Below, piece after piece: positions 1 through 8,473 of a stretch of DNA of 64,000 nucleotides. The DNA comes from Alisma plantago-aquatica (taxonomy: Eukaryota > Streptophyta > Magnoliopsida > Alismatales > Alismataceae): NCBI GenBank assembly GCA_963693085.1, contig OY856409.1, forward strand, positions 1,332,388,415-1,332,452,414, written 5' to 3'. How positions within the stretch are numbered: the first letter of the stretch is position 1; each line of letters begins with the position of its first letter. Made by a program: the position numbers and the translations under genes. The notes under the pieces are model-generated. The model saw only the letters and a program-made list of their open reading frames with translations, did not search any database and was not told the DNA's origin.

Positions 1-359
1 ATGAGAATACACAATGTATGCTCTTTAGCTTGAAGGAGAGTTAGTGCAATAAACAAGTAAGCAATAATATTTAATTTGCTTTAATAGGACTAATGGGCCT
101 CTACTGCTTAAGCCCATTAGTCTTAGTCTTTTATATCTTATAAAGCTCGGCATGTACATCATACCTTGGGTCGAGTTTTTATATATACTCATCGTAACTT
201 TGTTTTGCTTTAATCAAACTGCTCACAATCGAATCACAGATCCATTGACCCAATTCATTATCCACCTATCCTCCTAATTACCTATATTTAGGAGACCTTG
301 TATTCTCACTTTGACTAATGAAATAGATTCACAATCTCATTTGTAAATAGTATCAGAGC
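1..359 (+). mobile_element. Decayed copia LTR end and primer-binding site
   Basis: The sequence looks like the tail of a copia 5' LTR followed by a primer-binding site. TAGTATCAGAGC at 348-359 differs by one base from TGGTATCAGAGC, the initiator-Met tRNA site used by plant copia elements. The stretch before it is AT-rich and the leader after it is C/T-rich, as in copia elements. No partner LTR or TSD was found, so the left boundary is unknown. A copia gag remnant in the same orientation follows at about 1313. Confidence 0.4.
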
Positions 360-730
360 AGTGCTCAACCTAAACCTAAGTCTCTCATCTCCCCTCCCTC
401 CCCTCTCCTTCCCTCCTCAACTGGATCCACCACTAGAGAGGACAGCCACTATCAATAGTTGGTTGTGCTGCCACAGCCAGTAGTAGCAGCTACAAGCAGT
501 GCAGGCTCTAGCTCAATACCCCCACACTAGCAAAGATTACAAGGCCCCTATTCTTCAATGTTGGCATCAACTCCACTAGCTTCAGCCTAGTTCTTCTTCT
601 CCCTTCTTCTCTCCTTCGTTCCTTCACCCTCTGAATAGTAGTATCTTTAAAATGCTACAGAAAATGACGTGATCAAAAAACTATGGTAAACATTCTAAAA
701 CAAAAAGGGTAGGGGGAGCATTCAGTTTTA

Positions 731-1280
731 TATACTCTCTATGTGGTTCCCCGAAACTGCACGGTTTAGTGTGATATATGATTAATTAGGGCCATAATGC
801 TTTCAAATCACAGCACTATAATGTTGTGAATTATGTGATTTTTTTCCTGCTGTGCATTTTATTCCAGTAGTTCCCCTTCTTATATCTATTTTCCTATTCC
901 TATCGTGCTCCTAATTTTTAGTGCTCTCTCTGTCTTCTTCTACCGTATAGTATTGCTATTTGTTATTATGCTGAAAAGAAACCTCATGTCGCCCCTATTA
1001 TTATCTATACTCCATGTGGTTCCCCGAAACTGCATGGTTTAGTGTGATATATGATTAATTAGGGGCATAATGCTTTCAAATCACAGCGCTATAATGTTGT
1101 GAATTATGTGATTTTTTCCTACTGTGCATTTTATTCCAGTAGTTCCCCTTCTTATGTCTATTTTCCTATTCCTATCGTGCTCCTAACCGTTAGTGCTCTC
1201 TCTGTCTTCTTCAACCATATAGTATTGCTATTTGTTATTATGCTGAAAAGAAACCTCATGTCGCCCCTATTATTATCTAT
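731..1280. repeat. 273-bp tandem duplication
   Basis: Two direct copies with a 273-base offset (731-1003 and 1004-1280) differ at only a few positions. Both begin near TATACTC and carry CCCCGAAACTGCA (748 and 1021) and the same AATGTTGTGAATTATGTGA block. They lie between the primer site and the gag remnant of the decayed plus-strand copia. No coding function is seen. Confidence 0.85.
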
Positions 1281-1312
1281 AATGATAATCGATTGTTTCC
1301 GCTAAGAATTAA

Positions 1313-1660
1313 ATGGTGACATCTTTATGTTGCAGAATACAGTCCAAACATTTTTCAATTCCCCAACAAACTAATGTACATCAAAGACTTGGCAGCAACA
1401 AACACCGACAACACGTGGGTAACCGGGAACAATCAGATCCTATCATAACTATGGGGATGCATGGAGTCATACATCGATGTAAAGTACATGTGGCATCACA
1501 ATGCCAAGACGATATGGGATGAGATGAAATAATTCTACACTCAAGAAGAGAACTACCTTATGTCTCTATAATGTTATGGACAGAATCTTCTCCAAGTATC
1601 AGGGTGACAGTCCTTCAGGAAGTATTATGAATTGATGAAGTGTGACGACCCCAAATCCAA
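1313..1660 (+). pseudogene. Copia gag fragment (UBN2-type), degenerate
   Basis: In broken frames the plus strand encodes a copia Gag-like stretch: a Met-Glu-Ser context followed by IDVKYMWHHNAKTIWDEMK, then FYTQEENYL and later KYYELM. This matches the order of the UBN2 Gag core seen in the better copia copies here (for example EIWDAVKQHYSQEKN in the element at 17380-22795). Several stops and frameshifts make it non-functional. It probably belongs with the primer site at 348-359. Confidence rests on motif order only. Confidence 0.5.
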
Positions 1661-2006
1661 CAAACTTTTCATTAGGACATTTCACTAGTATGCGTGCACT
1701 CATACCAGTAAGATGTCAAAAGGGAAAACAAGTGGATCAGTGACTATCAACTCATATCTATGAAGCATGGATACGGATACAGGTATGGATACGGGTACAG
1801 GTATGGTACAGGGCCATGTTTAAAATGTCGATTTTGATGTCGTTTCGGTTGGTCCAGAAACAGAAATTTACCGAAATTTCGATATTTTACGCTTTTTCGA
1901 CACAAGATTTCGATGCAAATGTTGACGTTTCCGATGACCAAATAAAGGAATTAAGTCATAATTTTTTACCATGACGATCTATATACATAAATACACCTAA
2001 TTATAC

Positions 2007-2184
2007 TCTAGAATATGAGACTAATTGTCTTATTATTGAGATGATAAAAACAGAGTACAGTGGTTCTCTTTTATAAGACAAGAGAAAGACACATGGTTTA
2101 GATATAACCAATATGGGATAAAACAAGACAAGGAAAAGAGAGAAATAGACTAAGTAAAAACACAGGAAAGTCTATATACTAATA
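2007..2184 (-). repeat. 3' LTR of copia 1
   Basis: It matches 7002-7179 apart from G/A differences in CAGAGTAC versus CAAAGTAC and AAGGAAA versus AAAGAAA. It directly abuts the polypurine tract on its right and the TSD TATAC on its left. Confidence 0.93.
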
Positions 2185-2198
2185 CTCCCCCTCAAGCT
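2185..2198 (-). promoter_or_regulatory. Polypurine tract of copia 1
   Basis: In sense, AGCTTGAGGGGGAG lies immediately before the 3' LTR and should prime plus-strand DNA synthesis. It overlaps the pol stop codon (TGA at 2192-2194), an arrangement repeated in the copia element at 17380-22795. Confidence 0.85.
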
Positions 2199-5100
2199 GG
2201 AGCATAGATGTCAATCATGCCCAGCTTGGATGTCATATCAGTGAAGCGCTTCTTCGGAAGAATCTTTGTGAAGATATCAGCAATCTGCTCATCAGTATGA
2301 ATGTAAGGGGTAGAAATCTGACCAGATAGAACCGCCTCACGAACAAAGTGACAGTCCACTTCAATATGCTTCGTGCGCTCATGGAAGGTAGGGTTGCTAG
2401 CAATGAAAGTGGCTGCTTTATTGTCACAATACATAGGAATAGCAGATGAATCAGAAACTCCAAAGTCCTTCAGCAGGCTCCGAATCCAGAATAGCTCACA
2501 AGTAGTATGTGCCATGGCACGATACTCAGCTTCAGCACTAGAGCGAGCAACTACAGACTGCTTCTTGCTTCGCCAAGTCACAAGGTTACCTCCCACAAAG
2601 GTACAGTAGCCAGAAGTAGACCGACGGTCAACCTTGCTGCCAGCATAATCAGAATCAGAATAGCCAAGGAGTTTGCAATGCCCATTTTTTTTGTAAAGTA
2701 GACCTTTTCCAGGAGAACTTTTCAAATACTTCAGAATATGACAGACAGCATCCCAATGGCATTGTCGAGGCGTATCCAGGTAGCGACTAACCAATCCAAC
2801 TGCAGCAGTGATATCAGCCCGAGTAACAGTAAGATATATGAGTTTCCCAACCATACGTCGATACTGTTGATTGTCAGGGTAAGCAGGAGACTCCTCATCA
2901 TCCCAGTTGATGTTGGGATCCATAGGTGTGCTAGCAGGTTTCGCACCCAAAAGACCAGATTCAGATAAGAGATTTAGGACATACTTCCGTTGAGATAAGT
3001 AGAGACCAGAAGAAGACCGGGACACTTCTATCCCAAGAAAATACCGAAGTGAGCCAAGATCCTTGGTAACAAAGTGTTTCTCCAGATAGCGCTTTGTAGA
3101 CTGAATACCAACAGAATCGCTGCCAAAGAGAATAATATCATCAACATAGACAACGAGAATAACAATACCCGCAGAAGTATTTTTCACAAAAACAGAGTGA
3201 TCAGATTGGGAACGTCTGAAGGAAAATTGCTGAAGAATATTGCTGAGCTTGTCAAACCACGCTCTAGGGCTCTGTTTCAAGCCATAGATAGCCTTTTTTA
3301 GCCTGCAGACTTTGGAAGCCTCCCCCTGACACACAAAACCGGGAGGTTGTGACATGTATACCTCTTCATGAAGATCACCATACAGGAAAGCATTCTTGAC
3401 ATCAAGTTGATACAGAGGCCAGTCAGAATTAATAGCAACAGAAATCAGAATCCGGACAGAGTTCAGGCGCGCTACTGGAGAGAAAGTTTCAAAGTAGTCA
3501 ACTCCATAGGTCTGGGTATACCCCTTTGCCACAAGTCGCGCCTTAAGTCGTTCGACAGTACCGTCGGGATGGTATTTGACAGTGAACACCCATCGGCATC
3601 CAACTGGAGAGCAATCAGCAGGTGGCTCAACTAGGGTCCAGGTATGACGATCAGTAAGAGCCTTCATCTCTTCTTCCATAGCCTGACGCCACGCAGGATG
3701 GCTAAGAGCCTGAGCAGCATTCTTAGGTAGAGATATCGCAGACAGAGCCGTAGTGAAGTTAGCAAAATTAGCACTCAAATTATCAGTAGAGCAGAAATTT
3801 CCAATCGGATGCATAGTGCAGGTACGGGTCCCTTTCCTCAGACTAATAGGAATATCAAGATCAGAAAATACCTGCGAGGATGGTTGATCTGGCACCGAGG
3901 AAGAGGACGATGGAGGGGCCATGGAGGGAGCTGTCGGCTTCGGTCTTCTTTGATAAACTTTCAGAGGTGGCTTTTCAATCAGATCCTCAGAAATAACAGG
4001 TACATCGTCCATCACAGGCAAAGGTGTATCAATAAGTAAATCGGAAGTGAGCGCAGAACCACCCGTGGAGTAGAAAGGCATATGCTCAAAAAACACCACA
4101 TCCGCAGAGACAAACCACTTTCTAGAAACAGGATCATAGCACCTATATCCTTTCTGAGTGCGAGAATATCCCAGAAAAATACACTTAGTTGCTCTAGGAT
4201 CCAATTTAGTAAGGCCAGGCCGAAGATTTTTAACAAAACAGGTGCTCTCAAAAATGCGAGGCGGGACAGAGAAAAGAGATGCATCGGGAAACAGAATCTG
4301 AAAAGGAATCTGATTGCCGAGCACAGATGAAGGCATGCGGTTAATTAGGTAGCAGGCAGTGGCTATCGCCTCGGGCCAAAAGGCTTGGGGAACATGATAG
4401 TGAAAGAGAAGGGTACGAGCAACCGCGAGAAGATGACGATTTTTGCGCTCAGCAACACCGTTTTGTTGTGGGGTGTAAGCACAAGAGGTTTGATGGATTG
4501 TGCCCTGGCGACGACAGAAAGAGCTAACAGATGTTTGCATGAATTCCAAAGCATTATCAGTACGAAGAATTTTGATAGGCTTAGCAAATTGAGTGCGTAT
4601 CTCAGTAAAAAAGTCAGTAATTTTTCCAAGGATAGTGGATCTATCTTTAAGTAAAAACAGCCAGGTAGTTCTAGAAAAATCATCAATGAAGCTCAGAAAA
4701 TATCTAAAACCGGAAGTACTAGTGACAGAGCAAGGACCCCAAACATCAGCATGTATAATATCAAAAGGTGCTTTAGAGCTGATACAAAATTTTTTTGAAA
4801 AAGTAGCACGAGTTTGCTTGCCAAGCTGACAAGTTTCGCAATGAAAATCAGAACTAACTATATCTGGTAACACGACTTTTAATTTGCCAATAGAAGGGTG
4901 TCCCAATCTATAGTGCCACTGGATGTCGGTCACCGATGATGTCAGATATGCAGCTGTCTTTGGCTCGTCCAGGTAGTAGAGTCCATCCGGTCCCTCATGG
5001 CCCGAACCAATCGTCATCCTCGTGCGCAGATCCTGAAATAAAACACCATCCGGATCAAATGTAATTGAGCAACGAAGGCTCTTCACAGTTTTACTCACAG

Positions 5101-6016
5101 ACAGAAGATTAATAGGAAACTTCGGGACATAAAGTGTAGAGCGCAGAGGCAGGCGACCAGTAGGACAAATATCACCAATGCCAGTAACAGGGGATTTAGA
5201 ACCATCAGCTAAGGTAACAGGAGGTATAAAAGAAGTCTGCTGCAGTTTAGAAAATAAAGCAGGATTGCCAGATATATGAGAAGTCGCACCAGAGTCAATA
5301 ACCCAGGAATTTTTACCAGCCGTAGTCAGAAGAGCAGCACTGCCAGTATTTGAAGCCTCAGTAGAAGACGCCAGACGAGCCTGTAGGAGTTTTTCAAACT
5401 CGGAGCGGATCCAGTCAGCCGTCGGCGGAGCAGGTTCATCAGTTGTCACTTTGTTGGCCCACTCCGGTTTGCCATATTTGATCCAGCACTTGTCTTCATT
5501 ATGGTTGGTACGTTTGCAGTGAGTGCAATAGCGGGACTCAACTTGATCGGATCCAGTTCCACGATCAGGAGCAGAGAATCGTCCTCCGCGACCACGACCT
5601 CTACCAAGGCCACGACCACGGAAGGAATCACCAGAGCGGACAGCAAGAGCAGCACCGTCAGAGGTGTCAGGCACAGGTTGAGACACAGAGGGTAGACGCT
5701 GAACCCGTTTGAGAACATCACGGAGAGTAGGCAAAGGGTCGCTAGAGAGAATCTGGTCCACAACACCAGCGAAGGACGCAGGTAGGCCGGCGAGGAATTG
5801 AACTAACATAAGTTCATTCCGTTGTCGGTGCACTTCTTCAATATCAGCAGTCAGAGGGTGATATACCCGGAACTCATCCCAGAGAGCACAGCAGGAGTTA
5901 TAGTAGTCCTCCAGGAGTCGGTGGCCGAATACTCCTGTTTGGCAAGCTGTTTGAATATCTCGAAGACCTTCTTCGGATTCTGCTGGTGAGAGTAAACATG
6001 GGAAAGCTGGTCCCAC
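2192..6016 (-). CDS. Copia 1 Pol polyprotein with C-terminal half of Gag
   Basis: This 1274-codon open frame carries, in order, the C-terminal part of a UBN2-type Gag, a CCHC zinc knuckle (CTHCKRTNHNEDKC), an aspartic protease with WVIDSGATSH, the integrase zinc domain (HYRLGHPS ... CETCQLGK), and the integrase core with Asp (HADVWGP), Asp (RTDNALEF) and Glu (QNGVAERK). It continues with the copia reverse transcriptase (YQLDVKNAFLYGDL; YVDDI active site) and RNase H (ARSSAEAEYRAMA). All key catalytic motifs are present and there is no stop inside. The listed Met at 6016 is only the first Met of the open frame; true translation should begin at the gag ATG (6309), in another frame. The ORF ends in the polypurine tract. 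Confidence 0.9.
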   Translation of the reverse strand: MGPAFPCLLSPAESEEGLRDIQTACQTGVFGHRLLEDYYNSCCALWDEFRVYHPLTADIEEVHRQRNELMLVQFLAGLPASFAGVVDQILSSDPLPTLRDVLKRVQRLPSVSQPVPDTSDGAALAVRSGDSFRGRGLGRGRGRGGRFSAPDRGTGSDQVESRYCTHCKRTNHNEDKCWIKYGKPEWANKVTTDEPAPPTADWIRSEFEKLLQARLASSTEASNTGSAALLTTAGKNSWVIDSGATSHISGNPALFSKLQQTSFIPPVTLADGSKSPVTGIGDICPTGRLPLRSTLYVPKFPINLLSVSKTVKSLRCSITFDPDGVLFQDLRTRMTIGSGHEGPDGLYYLDEPKTAAYLTSSVTDIQWHYRLGHPSIGKLKVVLPDIVSSDFHCETCQLGKQTRATFSKKFCISSKAPFDIIHADVWGPCSVTSTSGFRYFLSFIDDFSRTTWLFLLKDRSTILGKITDFFTEIRTQFAKPIKILRTDNALEFMQTSVSSFCRRQGTIHQTSCAYTPQQNGVAERKNRHLLAVARTLLFHYHVPQAFWPEAIATACYLINRMPSSVLGNQIPFQILFPDASLFSVPPRIFESTCFVKNLRPGLTKLDPRATKCIFLGYSRTQKGYRCYDPVSRKWFVSADVVFFEHMPFYSTGGSALTSDLLIDTPLPVMDDVPVISEDLIEKPPLKVYQRRPKPTAPSMAPPSSSSSVPDQPSSQVFSDLDIPISLRKGTRTCTMHPIGNFCSTDNLSANFANFTTALSAISLPKNAAQALSHPAWRQAMEEEMKALTDRHTWTLVEPPADCSPVGCRWVFTVKYHPDGTVERLKARLVAKGYTQTYGVDYFETFSPVARLNSVRILISVAINSDWPLYQLDVKNAFLYGDLHEEVYMSQPPGFVCQGEASKVCRLKKAIYGLKQSPRAWFDKLSNILQQFSFRRSQSDHSVFVKNTSAGIVILVVYVDDIILFGSDSVGIQSTKRYLEKHFVTKDLGSLRYFLGIEVSRSSSGLYLSQRKYVLNLLSESGLLGAKPASTPMDPNINWDDEESPAYPDNQQYRRMVGKLIYLTVTRADITAAVGLVSRYLDTPRQCHWDAVCHILKYLKSSPGKGLLYKKNGHCKLLGYSDSDYAGSKVDRRSTSGYCTFVGGNLVTWRSKKQSVVARSSAEAEYRAMAHTTCELFWIRSLLKDFGVSDSSAIPMYCDNKAATFIASNPTFHERTKHIEVDCHFVREAVLSGQISTPYIHTDEQIADIFTKILPKKRFTDMTSKLGMIDIYAPA

Positions 6017-6309
6017 ATTTCTTTGGCAGTCTGAAGTCGAAGCAAGGACTGGCTGATTTTTGCTTCAACACTATTCACCATCCAGGTCATGACCCCATAG
6101 TCCTCTTTGGACCATAGATCATAGGCTTGCTTGGTTTTCTCATCAGCGTCCACAGCAGGAAGATCAGGGCCCTTGGCAGTCAGGTGAGAGTAGCGTCCTT
6201 GGGATTTGACATATAACTCGAAGGAGGCAGCCCATAGATGATAGTTGGAGTGATCCAACTTCACCGTAGTAACACAGAGAGTGTGCGGCGGGAGATCGGA
6301 AGTCGCCAT
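5851..6309 (-). pseudogene. Copia 1 gag N-terminal part, frameshifted
   Basis: The ATG at 6309 opens a 152-codon frame with typical copia Gag features: LDHSNYHLWAASFELYVKSQ, WMVNSVEAKI and TAKEMWDQLSHVYSHQQNPKK. After EYSATDS (about 5915) the Gag homology moves into the frame of the 2192-6016 ORF (LEDYYNS, then LVQFLAGLPASFAGV). The remainder of this frame is not Gag-like. A single-base deletion near 5910-5920 explains it. Gag would package the element RNA into cytoplasmic particles; with this break the copy cannot make full-length Gag-Pol itself. Confidence 0.85.
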
Positions 6310-6989
6310 CGCAGCAGTAGCAGAAGAAGAGAAGCAGCACGGGCACAGATCCAGACAGTAGTCAGCAACAGTAGTAGACAGCAGTAGAAGTCCAACACAT
6401 GGACTAGTAGCAGTAGATAGGAGATCCGAGCATGGACCTCAGAAAACCCTTACAGGGCAGGAAGAAGGAAACAGAACCTACGCCAACATGGAGAAGAGAT
6501 CACTCCACCATGAGGCGTAGGCAGTCAGAGCCGGAAACTGGTTTTTAAGTCTTCAACGTGCCAGACTGGAAAGTGACCGGGCTGTACGTAAGCTTGTCGG
6601 AAAGGAAACGGAGACCGAAGAGAGAACCTGTGGTTGTCTAAGCCACAAGGAAAGATGTGCTTAGGGTACGGAGGTTAGAGGAGAGGGAAAGGGTGGTGGT
6701 TTGTGGCGGTGGTGGCTGTTTGTAGCAGGGCCGGCCGGCGGCAGGTCAGGGGGGGTCGGCGGCGGGTGGAGAGGGGGGGGGCTGGCGGCGGGTGGAGAAG
6801 GGAGAGGGGGTGGCGGGGTGGGCGGAGAAGGAGGAGGGGGTGGCTGGGGAGGGCGGAGAGGGGAGAGGGAGTGGCGGCAGCAGCAGCCGGTGGAGGTGGG
6901 CGGCGGCGTGAAGCAGGTGGGTGGCGGCTGGAGTGGGGGGGGGGCGGCTGGGGTAGGGTTAGGGAGAAAGGGCTAGGGTGGATCGGGTG
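6310..6989 (-). other. Untranslated leader of copia 1, strongly C-rich in sense
   Basis: This 680-bp stretch lies between the primer site and the gag ATG. Positions 6690-6975 are almost pure G-runs and GGC/GGT on the plus strand (C-rich in the element RNA), with G-tracts of 5 to 9. The plus strand could form G-quadruplexes. A sense open frame (6675-7121) across it encodes only Pro/Ala/Ser/Arg low complexity and starts inside the LTR, so I do not call it a gene. The rest is ordinary leader with no visible signal. Confidence 0.6.
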
Positions 6990-7001
6990 GCTCTGATACC
7001 A
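6990..7001 (-). promoter_or_regulatory. Primer-binding site of copia 1 (initiator-Met tRNA)
   Basis: In sense, TGGTATCAGAGC directly follows the last base of the 5' LTR (...TCTAGA). It is the standard 12-base match to the 3' end of plant initiator-Met tRNA. Confidence 0.92.
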
Positions 7002-7179
7002 TCTAGAATATGAGACTAATTGTCTTATTATTGAGATGATAAAAACAAAGTACAGTGGTTCTCTTTTATAAGACAAGAGAAAGACACATGGTTTAGATAT
7101 AACCAATATGGGATAAAACAAGACAAAGAAAAGAGAGAAATAGACTAAGTAAAAACACAGGAAAGTCTATATACTAATA
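7002..7179 (-). repeat. 5' LTR of copia 1
   Basis: This 178-bp LTR abuts the primer site on its left and the TSD TATAC (7180-7184) on its right. See 2007-2184 for the two differences from its partner. Confidence 0.93.
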
Positions 7180-8473
7180 TATACAATAATATCATATGTT
7201 GGTATAGGGTAGGGAGCTCCTACATTTTTGAGTGAAAATACACAAAACTGTTTCGATCAGGATTTCGATGATGCAATGTATACATACATATATTCTTATG
7301 TAATAACATGTTAGATCTTATATTTTGGATTGAATTAACTCAGGGGGGGTCTCCCACATTTATTTAAGATTTTTAATATTTTTTTTAAAAATTATAATGC
7401 AATATAAAAATCAAAATTTTGGCTATTTGGACCGGTCCATTTCGATGTCTGGTAGTGGTCGAAACCGAAATTTCGACCGAAATTTTGCAATTTCGACCAA
7501 AATTTTAAACCATGGTACAGGGATAAGGAAATTTTTGAAAATATAGGATACGGGTACAGCGTGATACGTCAATTTTTTAATATTTATTTAAAATGTTACA
7601 CAAAAAATTACCAATTTATGTTTAAAAAAATAGAATAAGTAAAATCCCATTTTGTTCTCAAATCACAATATATTAGGGGAGTCTAGAGTTAGGGACTGAC
7701 ATGGTTTTGGAATTTTGAGGGATCACGCGAGTGGGGTGCTGCTCCCTTGACTACTAAATGGGCTGGTGGCATCCTGCTAATAAAAAATGGGATACGAATT
7801 AAGAAGTATCCAGTACGTATTAGAGTATCTAGGGAGTATTGGTATCAGATATGTATTCAGTACTGGTAGGACACCTATTTTGGAGCATCGCTGCTTCATA
7901 GGGGGAGACAGAAGGCTGGGCACGCAATGTTTATCTATAAAGGAGATGAAATATATATTATCTAGATAGAAATCCAGAATAAACCACATTGGATTTAGTC
8001 ACCAAAACAAGAGGCATGTTAACCAACAACACTAAACTAAAGCCTATTAGAGAATGTGGAGGACATCAATGCGCATAAAACTTGCACCTCAGCCAGGGAA
8101 AGCATCCAGAAGTACCATGTAAAGGTGACTGAACTGGTCTGCAATAAAAAAAAGTAAAAGTCCATGATTAGACATAGAAATTCGTTTAAAGAACTGACAT
8201 CAAGGGAACAACTATGACAACTTTGTTGCTAGTTGCTACTTATGAAAGAGGGTTGAGACATGAGCTAGTGTTAGGTGCTAATTGAGGCAGGCCATACCCA
8301 GATTTTTCTTCTTCTAGTTTTTACCAGTTGGAAACGGCCCGAATACGGCATGAATACGGCTTAAGAGTATTCGATACGTATCCGGGAGTATCCACGGAGT
8401 CTTGGTATCGGATACATATATTGGATACGGGTACAACACCATTTTGGAGTATCCGTTCTTCATAGACTCATAT

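Larger units (their letters stand above)
2007..7179 (-). mobile_element. Near-intact Ty1/copia retrotransposon (copia 1, nest layer 3)
   Basis: This 5.17-kb minus-strand element has two 178-bp LTRs, an initiator-Met primer site, gag, pol and a polypurine tract. The TSD TATAC is exact on both sides (2002-2006 and 7180-7184). The LTRs differ at only 2 of 178 positions by my count, so the insertion is fairly recent. In sense orientation the LTRs run TATTAG...TCTAGA instead of TG...CA, and both copies share these ends. Coding capacity is lost through one frameshift in gag; pol is a single open frame. Confidence 0.93.
1814..7513. mobile_element. Second hAT-type element (nest layer 2)
   Basis: The ends are inverted copies of CATGGTTTAAAAT: left CCATGTTTAAAAT at 1814, right TTTTAAACCAT ending 7513. 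GGTACAGGG flanks both sides (1805-1813 and 7514-7522). Hence the TSD is 8 bp (GTACAGGG) or 9 bp. Both ends carry repeated AATTTCGA/GAAATTTCGG motifs. Without the copia inside it the element is about 520 bp. Its left arm (about 1900-2000) is related to the element at 13834-14695 and, reverse-complemented, to the right arm of the autonomous-type hAT at 54835-62161. It encodes nothing recognisable. Confidence 0.7.
1758..8465. mobile_element. Outer non-autonomous hAT element (nest layer 1)
   Basis: The left end is CTATGAAGCATGGATACGG (1758). The right end reads, as its reverse complement, CTATGAAGAACGGATACTCC (8446-8465). The first eight bases are identical and the next ones similar. The flanks are an exact 8-bp TSD, ACTCATAT, at 1750-1757 and 8466-8473, the size made by hAT transposases. 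Without its insertion the element is about 1 kb, rich in GGATACG/TATCGG subterminal motifs, with no coding sequence. A second hAT-type element sits 56 bp inside the left end. Confidence 0.75.

Noticed and set aside
6701..6996. Two Gly/Arg-rich plus-strand open frames
   Set aside because: Antisense by-products of the same G-run block.
6675..7121. 148-codon minus-strand open frame as a protein
   Set aside because: It starts in the copia 1 LTR and is carried by a simple C-rich tract; no conserved motif.
8030..8330. Possible minus-strand exon with splice-like edges near 8060-8140
   Set aside because: Short, with a stop in the most plausible frame and no recognisable homology; it lies inside the outer hAT element.
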